Part shown: positions 24,961 to 32,000 of the stretch, in pieces
Numbering within the stretch: the first letter of the stretch is position 1
Layout: each line of letters begins with the position of its first letter
Source of the DNA: Sphaerisporangium corydalis
Lineage (GTDB): Bacteria; Actinomycetota; Actinomycetes; Streptosporangiales; Streptosporangiaceae
Direction of reading: 5' to 3'
Length of the DNA: 64,000 nucleotides
Assembly (NCBI RefSeq): GCF_025506355.1
Contig: NZ_JANZYP010000048.1
Coordinates: forward strand, 17,978-81,977
Program-made: the position numbers and the translations under genes
The notes under the pieces: generated by a model
Database searches by the model: none
The model's input: only the letters and a program-made list of their open reading frames with translations
What the model was told of the DNA's origin: nothing

Positions 24961-25029
24961 TCAGATCACCCGACCAGACCTGGGCACGGCGAGTGCCGCT
25001 CCTGCGGTGAATGGCAAAGAGAACGACAT
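24961..25029 (-). CDS. Coupled mini-ORF 1 (22 aa) from the 69-bp repeat
   Basis: ATG at 25029 directly follows the upstream VWA stop (25030-25032), and its TGA at 24961-24963 directly precedes the next ATG. The peptide starts MSFSLPFTAGAALA and ends PRSGRVI. All frames across the junction are identical, so each unit is separated from the next only by a single TGA. Confidence 0.4.
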   Translation of the reverse strand: MSFSLPFTAGAALAVPRSGRVI

Positions 25030-25980
25030 TCAGATCACCCGTCCAGACCGGAGCACCGTGAGCGCCGCTCCTGCGGTGAGCAGTGCGAGGGCGAGCCCGA
25101 TCAGGCCGCCGGCGAGGGGCAGCGGCTCGTCGGAGACGGTGAGCCGCAGGTCGATCGTGTCGGCGATCCCATCGAGCTCCGCGGCGTCCGAGGCGGGGTG
25201 GTAGGCGCCGCCGGTGGTCTGCGAGATGAGGGTGAGGTCCTCCTTCTCCAGCGAGGTCTGCAAGCGGTATCCGTTGGTCTCCACCGTCGCCCCCGCCTCG
25301 GTGCCGACCCCGACGGTGTGGACGTGGACGCCCGCCCGCTGGGCCACGGCGGCGGCCTCTTCGACGTCCGGGCCCCGGTTCTGACCGTCGGAGAACATCA
25401 CGATCGTCGCGGACGGCCAGTAGCCGATGTCGGGCTCAGTGTCGTCCTTGCCGAAGAGGACCGGCTTACCGGTGATCGCCGACAGCGAGACCATGACGGC
25501 CGCCCCCAGCGAGGTGCTGCCGCTGAGCTTCAGCCGGTCGACGGCCGCGAGCGCGACGGAGTGGTCGGCGTCCGGCCGTGCGGTGATGAGCGCGCCCCGT
25601 TCGAACGCGACGACTCCGATGTCGACGCTGCTCGGCTGCGCCGCCACGAAGGCGTGGGCCGCCCGCTGCGCGGCCGCGAGCCGGGTGGGTGCGACGTCGT
25701 CGGCGCTCATGCTGTTGGAGACGTCCATGGCCAGGATGACGGTGCCCGCCGTACGCGGGACCGGCACCATGGCCGTCGGCCCGGCGGTGGCGATCGCGAG
25801 GACCCCGACGCCGGCGACCGTGAGGCCGATGCCGAGGTAGGCGCGGCGGCCACCCGGCACGGCGAAGCCCGCGGCGGCGAGCGCGGCCGTCCGGCGGCGC
25901 GCGAAGACGACGGCCGCCCAGGCGAGCGCCGCCGTGACGAGCAGTCCGACGGCCAGCAGCAGCGGGGAGGACAGGGTCAC
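25030..25980 (-). CDS. VWA-domain membrane protein (BatA/BatB-like), first copy
   Basis: A 316-aa protein with N-terminal transmembrane segments, a VWA domain with MIDAS DVSNSM (about residue 85) and FSDGQN, and a C-terminal transmembrane helix ending RSGRVI. The GTG start at 25980 follows GGGAGG and overlaps the stop of the small repeat ORF (GTGA). It forms a pair with the VWA gene at 23839; such pairs are usually membrane-anchored partners of a MoxR ATPase. Confidence 0.9.
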   Translation of the reverse strand: MTLSSPLLLAVGLLVTAALAWAAVVFARRRTAALAAAGFAVPGGRRAYLGIGLTVAGVGVLAIATAGPTAMVPVPRTAGTVILAMDVSNSMSADDVAPTRLAAAQRAAHAFVAAQPSSVDIGVVAFERGALITARPDADHSVALAAVDRLKLSGSTSLGAAVMVSLSAITGKPVLFGKDDTEPDIGYWPSATIVMFSDGQNRGPDVEEAAAVAQRAGVHVHTVGVGTEAGATVETNGYRLQTSLEKEDLTLISQTTGGAYHPASDAAELDGIADTIDLRLTVSDEPLPLAGGLIGLALALLTAGAALTVLRSGRVI

Positions 25981-26114
25981 CGGGCCTCCCTCGGCGGCCG
26001 CACGACCAAAGCGCCGTCCGGCGGCCGCACGACCAAGATGCCGTCCGGCGGACGCACGACCAAAGCGCCGTCCGGTGGCCGCAGGACCAAAGTGGCGTCG
26101 ATGGTCCCGGTCAT
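25977..26114 (-). CDS. 45-aa small repeat protein between DUF58 and VWA genes
   Basis: This short frame starts at ATG 26114, overlapping the DUF58 stop (ATGA), and ends at TGA 25977-25979, overlapping the VWA start (GTGA). It is built from 9-residue repeats of the form (A/I)LVVRPPDG, four in all, preceded by MTGTIDAT. The double coupling argues that ribosomes pass through it. No hydrophobic signal or known domain is seen. It could be a real small protein or simply a repeat-expanded spacer. Confidence 0.5.
   Translation of the reverse strand: MTGTIDATLVLRPPDGALVVRPPDGILVVRPPDGALVVRPPREAR
25991..26097. repeat. 27-bp tandem repeat, three full copies plus partial ends
   Basis: Full units are 26005-26031, 26032-26058 and 26059-26085, each with core GCCGTCCGG(C/T)GG; partial copies flank them. 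The unit is 9 codons, so the frame of the small ORF is kept. Confidence 0.93.
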
Positions 26115-26995
26115 GCCGACCGGTCCCGGGTTCTGGCGACGACCTCGACGAGCGCCTCGGCCAGGTCGCGGTCGGTGTCGACGCGGTGGACGGGCACCCC
26201 GGCCCGGCGCATGCCCGCCGTGACCCGGGCGTCGCGGGCGTCGACGGCGGCGCGGAAGCCGACCCGCAGCAGCGGGTCGGCGGAGTCGACCACGAGCTGC
26301 TCGCCGGTCTCGGCGTCCTCGACCACGATCAGCCCGGCTTCCGGCAGCACGTCGTCGGCGATGTCCACGATCCGCAGGGCGACGACCTCGTGCCGCCGGG
26401 CCAGGCGCTGGAGCGAGCGCTCCCAGTCGCCGTCGCCGATGAAGTCCGACAGCACGACGACGAGCGCGCGGCGGCGGGCGAGCCGCCCGGCCGCGTCGAG
26501 CATCTCCGCCAGGTCGGTGGTGGCGCCGCCGCGCACCGAGGAGGTGCGTTCCAGCTCGGCGCCGATCCGCAGCGCGTGCCGCCGTGAGGTGCCGGGCGGC
26601 ACGACGCGCAGCATCCCGGTGTCGAACAGCAGGGCGCCGACGCGGTTGCCGCCCCGGCCGAACAGCCGGGCGAGGACGAGCGCGAGCTCGGCGAGCACGT
26701 CGTGCTTGCGGCGTCCCGGCCGGCCCGCCGCCATCGACGCCGACCGGTCGAGCACGAGCCACACCGTCAGCTCGCGGTCCTCGGTGAACAGCCGCAGGTG
26801 GGGTTCGTCCAGCCGCGCGGTCACGTTCCAGTCGATGTGCCGGGCGTCGTCGCCGTCACCGTAGGCGCGCAGCCCGGTGAAGTCGATCCCGGCGCCTCGG
26901 TGCGCGGTGCGGTGGGCGCCCTGGAGCCGGCCGTCGAGCCTGCGGACGACCTTCCACTCCAGGCGGAGCAGGAGTTTTTCTGAGGCGGTGGCCAT
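26111..26995 (-). CDS. DUF58-domain protein
   Basis: A 294-aa protein with the DUF58 signature GIDFTGLRAYGDGDDARHIDW, followed by a degenerate VWA-like fold (VWLVLDRSASM). The family is a constant partner of MoxR ATPases and VWA proteins. No transmembrane helix is evident, so it is probably cytoplasmic. It starts 4 bp after the MoxR stop. Confidence 0.9.
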   Translation of the reverse strand: MATASEKLLLRLEWKVVRRLDGRLQGAHRTAHRGAGIDFTGLRAYGDGDDARHIDWNVTARLDEPHLRLFTEDRELTVWLVLDRSASMAAGRPGRRKHDVLAELALVLARLFGRGGNRVGALLFDTGMLRVVPPGTSRRHALRIGAELERTSSVRGGATTDLAEMLDAAGRLARRRALVVVLSDFIGDGDWERSLQRLARRHEVVALRIVDIADDVLPEAGLIVVEDAETGEQLVVDSADPLLRVGFRAAVDARDARVTAGMRRAGVPVHRVDTDRDLAEALVEVVARTRDRSA

Positions 26996-26999
26996 GGGA

Positions 27000-27989
27000 T
27001 CAGCGGTTCTGCAGGACGACGTCGGGTGCCCGTACGGCCCTGAGCACCCTGGTGATGATCGTGTCGGCGTCGACGTCGTCCGCGAGGGCCTCGTAGGACA
27101 GCACGAGGCGGTGGCGCAGCACGTCGAGCGCGAGCTCGTACAGGTCGTGCGGCAGGACGTAGTCGCGGCCGCGCAGGAACGCCAGCGCCCGGGCGCCCGT
27201 CACGAGCGCGATGGACGCCCGGGGGCTCGCCCCGTAGGTGACGTACCGTTCCAGCTCGCCGAGCCCGGCCATCGCCGGGGAGCGTGTCACGGCGACCACC
27301 CGTACCGCGTAGTCGACGATCGCCGGGTCGACGTACACCTCGTTGGCGCGGGCCCGCATCGCGAGCAGGTCCTCGGCCGTCACCATCGGCTGCGGCGCCT
27401 CGGGCGGGCGCAGCGCCCGGTCGACGATCGCCTGCTCTTCGGCCTGCGTCGGATAGTCGACGACCACCTTCATCATGAAACGGTCGACCTGCGCCTCGGG
27501 CAAGGGGTAGGTGCCCTCGGACTCGATGGGGTTCTCGGTCGCCATGACCAGGAACGGCTCGGGCACCCGGAACGTCTCCCGGCCGATCGTCACCTGGTGC
27601 TCCTGCATCACTTCCAGCAGAGCGCTCTGCACCTTGGCGGGGGCGCGGTTGATCTCGTCGGCCAGCAGCAGGTTCGCGAACACCGGGCCGAGCTCGGTCC
27701 GGAACTCCCCGGAGTGCTGGTGGTAGACCCGCGTGCCCACGAGGTCGGCGGGCACCAGGTCGGGGGTGAACTGGACGCGCTGGAAGCTCCCGGCGATCGC
27801 GGCGGCCAGGGACTTCACCGCGAGCGTCTTGGCCAGGCCCGGCACGCCCTCGACCAGCAGGTGGCCGTCGGCGATCAGCGCGACGGCCATGCGCTCCAGC
27901 AGGGTGTCCTGGCCGACGATCGTGCGTTTGACCTCGAACAGCACATGTTCGAGCGGATGGGCCGACTCGGGGAACTTGCTCGAAGTCAT
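27000..27989 (-). CDS. MoxR-family AAA+ ATPase
   Basis: A 329-aa AAA+ protein of the MoxR branch. It has Walker A GVPGLAKT, Walker B LLADEINRAPAKVQSALLE, sensor-1 ATENPIESEGTYPLPEAQ and a C-terminal lid domain. MoxR ATPases act as chaperone-like remodelers with VWA-domain adaptors. The start ATG 27989 has only a weak upstream GAACGG. A 26-bp gap follows the protease gene. Confidence 0.92.
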   Translation of the reverse strand: MTSSKFPESAHPLEHVLFEVKRTIVGQDTLLERMAVALIADGHLLVEGVPGLAKTLAVKSLAAAIAGSFQRVQFTPDLVPADLVGTRVYHQHSGEFRTELGPVFANLLLADEINRAPAKVQSALLEVMQEHQVTIGRETFRVPEPFLVMATENPIESEGTYPLPEAQVDRFMMKVVVDYPTQAEEQAIVDRALRPPEAPQPMVTAEDLLAMRARANEVYVDPAIVDYAVRVVAVTRSPAMAGLGELERYVTYGASPRASIALVTGARALAFLRGRDYVLPHDLYELALDVLRHRLVLSYEALADDVDADTIITRVLRAVRAPDVVLQNR

Positions 27990-28015
27990 CGTGTTCCGTT
28001 CTCGTGGCGCTTCGG

Positions 28016-28798
28016 TCAGATCTGAGGTCCGTCGCCCGGCGGGCCGTCGTCTTCGTCTCCCAGGGCCACGCCGATCGGCACCGCGAACGCGATGCCGGCG
28101 AACGCCTCGTCGCGGCCCGGGTCGGCGATCGCGAGCACGATCCCGATGACCAGGCCGCGGGCGTCCAGGAGAGGTCCGCCGGAGCTGCCCGGGTTGACGG
28201 AGGCGTCGAACTGGATGAGCCCGCTCAGGTCGCCGTCCTTGGCGGTCCGGTTCAGGCCCGACACGACGCCGGAGGACACGCTGTAGGTCAGGCCCAGCGG
28301 ATTGCCGATCGCCACGACGGGCGCGCCCACGTCCGGGCCGCCGCCGAGCGTCGCCGGGACGACGATCTCGGGCAGCTTCGCGGGCTTGAGCGTCGCGACG
28401 TCGCGCTTGGGGTTCGCCGACGCGACGGCGGCCTCGGCCTTGGTGCCGTCGGCGAACGTCACGGTGATGTCCTTGGTGCCTTCGATGACGTGGTTCGCCG
28501 TCAGGATCGTCCCGTCCTCGGCCGCGATCACCCCGGTTCCGAGCGACCGCCCGGCCCGGATGACCACCACCGACGGCCCGACCCTGTTGTAGACCTCGGT
28601 CACCGTGAGCGCCACGCGGGGCGTCGGCGTCGGGCTCGGCTTGGGCGCGGCGCCCTCGCCGCTCCCGCCGCCTCCCAGCCAGTACGCCAGCACGACCACG
28701 GCGACGAGCACGATGCCCCCGGCGACGAACCACCGAGCCCTCCCGGCCATGACTCCCCGAGCCCCGGCCGCACCAGCCTCCTGCGGCGAGCGCTCCAT
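28016..28798 (-). CDS. Membrane-anchored trypsin-like serine protease (HtrA/DegP type)
   Basis: A 260-aa protein from the chosen start, with a short cytoplasmic N-terminus, one transmembrane helix (about 22-40), a Pro-rich linker and an S1C protease domain with triad His103 (LTANHVI), Asp133 (KRDVATL) and Ser206 (NPGSSGGPL). No PDZ domain follows. Alternative starts exist (GTG 28843, ATG 28834, ATG 28750); 28798 is preferred because an AT-rich promoter-like stretch occupies 28803-28840. It heads the MoxR operon, suggesting an envelope quality-control role. Confidence 0.85.
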   Translation of the reverse strand: MERSPQEAGAAGARGVMAGRARWFVAGGIVLVAVVVLAYWLGGGGSGEGAAPKPSPTPTPRVALTVTEVYNRVGPSVVVIRAGRSLGTGVIAAEDGTILTANHVIEGTKDITVTFADGTKAEAAVASANPKRDVATLKPAKLPEIVVPATLGGGPDVGAPVVAIGNPLGLTYSVSSGVVSGLNRTAKDGDLSGLIQFDASVNPGSSGGPLLDARGLVIGIVLAIADPGRDEAFAGIAFAVPIGVALGDEDDGPPGDGPQI

Positions 28799-29086
28799 CG
28801 CCCCATACTCATAAAAATTAGCTAAAAGTGCCATAAAGCTCACCTAAGAACTCCATGAGAACCGCCCCCGCAGCGCCCGGCACGTGTCACTCGCCACGCC
28901 CCGGGGGGTGGTGTCGTCAATCGTGAGGGTTGTCTTCATCGGGGTGTCTACCGTCGAGGTTTACCCGAGATCTCCATCTGACATGGGACGACCCGATATC
29001 CCCTGCCCCTGTAGCGTCCTCCGGTGATGCGAGCCGGGTGATCCATCGTGATCACTCGTGCGGCGGGTTCAAAGAGGAGACCTGTG

Positions 29087-32000
29087 ATGGTCAATCGCTG
29101 GCTGAGCCCGGTGCTGGGGCTTGTGATCGTCGCCTCCACACTTCTGGTGGCCCAAGGTCAAGCGGCCGCGGGTCCGCCGCAGGCCACTCGACCGGTGTCC
29201 GCGGGTCCGCCTGGGACCACTCGACCGGTCTCCGCACTCCCGCCGGCCGCTCCGCGGCCGGATCCCATCGGACTCGCCGCCCAGGCCCGGGCGACGGTAC
29301 CGCCCACCGGTGCGCTGGGCGACCGGGCCGGAACGACCCGGTCCGCGAACACCGCCCCGGCCACGTCGGCAGCGGGTCTACAAGCCGGCCCCGGACAGTA
29401 TTTCGGCGCGCATGTGCGGGTGCTCGCCGGGGTGTCGATCGCGGCGGGGGCCACCTCGACGTTGAAGGTCACCGGAGTGGGCACGGTGCCCGCCACCGGG
29501 GTGTCCGCCGTGTCGGTGAACCTGGCGGCCGCGGGGGCGAGCGCGGCGGGCGCATTGATCGTTTACCCGTCCGATCTGGCCGCGGCACCTGCGGTGACCG
29601 GGTCCCGGTACCGGTCAGGGGTGTGGGAGAACCAGTCGATGGTCGTGAAGACAGGTTCTGACGGGCAGATCAAGGTGAAGAACACCGGGTCGGCCGCGGT
29701 CAGTGTCTACGCCGACATCGATGGCTATTTCACCGGCCAAGCGGGGGCATCGGCCGGGGCGACGTTCGTGCCGTTGGATCCGGCAAGGATCATCAGTAAC
29801 CAGAGCGTCGCCGCCGACTCCACCGCGACGTTCACCGTCGTCGGGGCGGGCGGGATCCCGGTTACCGATGTGGCGTTCGTCTCCTTCACACTGATCGTGA
29901 AAAGCGCAGGTTCCGGCAAGATCACCCTCTACCCCTCGGGTACCGCCAAACCCGCCATGGCGGACATGAACTACCGGCCTTCCGCTTACATGTCCAACCT
30001 GGCGATCGTCGCGCCAGGGACGGACGGGAAGATCGCCGTCAACAACAGCGGCACGTCTCCTGTCGCCGTCTACGTCGACATCGACGGATACTTCGTGGCC
30101 CCGCGATCGGCCACGGCGGGATCGGCCGCGATACCAGTGGCCCCCTCGCGGATCGTGTCCGGTACGAGCGTCGCGGCCGGTGCCACCTACACCGTGGCGC
30201 CGCTGGGTCAGGCCGGAGTCCCCACCGGCCTGGTCAGCGCCGTCGCGGTCAATCTCACCGCGAAGGGCACCGCCGCCGGCGCTCTGGTGATCTACCCCTC
30301 CGGTCAGGCCAATCCGCCCACCGCCGGGTCGGTCCAGTACCAAGCGAGCGATTTCTGGGCCAATGTCGTACTGGCCAAACTCGGAGCCGACGGCAGGTTC
30401 GTCGTCAAGAACACCGGCAGCGCGGCGATCACCTTGTCGGTCGACACCTTCGCCTACTTCAGAACTCCCGGCCCACCCCTCGCCCCCACCGCGGTGACCG
30501 CCACCCCGGGTGACGCCGGCGCGACGGTGACGTGGACCGCCCCATCGGACGGTGGAGCCCCCATTACCGCCTACACCGTGACGGCCGGCCCCGGTGGCGC
30601 GCGAGCGAGTTCCACCGGCGCCACCACCGCCACAGTGACCGGGCTCACCAACGGCACCGCCTACACCTTCACCGTCACCGCCACCAACGCCATCGGAACC
30701 TCAGCCGCCTCCGCACCCTCAGCGGCCGTCACTCCGCACGCCGCCGTCTCCCGGCCAGGTGCCCCGCTCGGCGTGACCGCCACGGCAGGTGACGGCGTGG
30801 CGACGGTGACCTGGCAGGCCCCGTCCAGCGGCGGCTCGCCGATCACGAAGTACACGATGACCGCGATTCCCGGTGGGACGACGACGACCACGACAGGCAC
30901 CACCACCACCGTGAGCGGCCTGACCAACGGCACCGCCTACACCTTCACCGTCACCGCCACCAACGCCATCGGGACCTCGGACGCCTCCGCCCCCTCCCCT
31001 CCGGTGACACCGGGCAGGGCCGTCCCACCGGGCAGGCCCTTCGTGACCGAGGTGGAGCCGCGTGACTCCGCCGTCCAGGTCGGCTGGGCGCCGCAGGGCA
31101 ACGGGGCGACGGTGACCGAATACGTCGTCACGGCCTCGCCCGGCGGCGCCAACGTCCGGATCACCGCACCCGAGACCACCGCGATCGTCGGCGGGCTGGT
31201 CAACGGCACCTCGTATCGGTTCACCGTCGCGGCGGTCAACTCGGCAGGCACCGGCGAAGCCTCCTGGCCCTCCGATCCCGTGGTGCCCGTCCCGGCCGCC
31301 GTGCCGCTGAAGCCGGTCGCCATGCAGGTCTTCTCGGGCGACCGGACCCTGGACGTGCAATGGGTCGCCCCACTTGATGGCGGCTCGCCCATCACCGGGT
31401 ACACCGTGACCCTCAGTCCCGGCGGCACCATCGTGCGCCTGCCGGCGGGCACGACCGTGACACGGGTGGCCGGCCTGACCAACGGCACCGCGTACACCGT
31501 TTCCGTGGTCGCGGACAACGCCGCGGGATCGAGCGACGCGGCGATCTCCGACCCGGTCACCCCAGCGGCCGTCAGGGCACCCGCCGCACCGACCCACGTC
31601 GTCGCCGCGGCGAGCGCCAACGGGGCGTTCACCGTCTCGTGGCAGCCTCCCATCGACGCGGGGACCAGCGCGATCACCTCGTACACGGTCACCGCCGGCC
31701 CAGGCGGCAAAACGGTGACCAGCACGACCACCAGCGCGACCATCACCGGCCTCGCCCCGGCGACCGGTTACACACTCACGGTCACCGCCACCAGTGCCGC
31801 GGGGGTGAGCGCCCCAAGCGTCGCGACCGACCCGCTCTACCCGGCCAGGGGGATCAAGCAGGCGCCGCTGGTGCTCTCCAACGCCGACCTCGCGACGTTG
31901 CGCGCGGTCCACTCGGACGGCACGCTGATCTTCGATCAGCCTCCCGCCGAGATCGCCGCCCTGACCACCGGCATGATCATTTACGGTCCGGTGACCGCGA

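Larger units (their letters stand above)
24892..25085. repeat. 69-bp tandem triplication at the VWA/VWA junction
   Basis: The end of the upstream VWA gene and the start codon region of the downstream one are repeated head to tail with an exact 69-bp (23-codon) period: copies begin at 24892, 24961 and 25030. The outermost copy, inside the upstream gene, is the most diverged and fades after about 25085. Every copy contains CAGATCACCCG and GCCGCTCCTGCGGTGA. Confidence 0.95.

Noticed and set aside
24892..26097. CRISPR array or phase-variable satellite
   Set aside because: Repeats are directly abutting with no unique spacers, and the units encode protein or gene-junction sequence, so they are tandem duplications.
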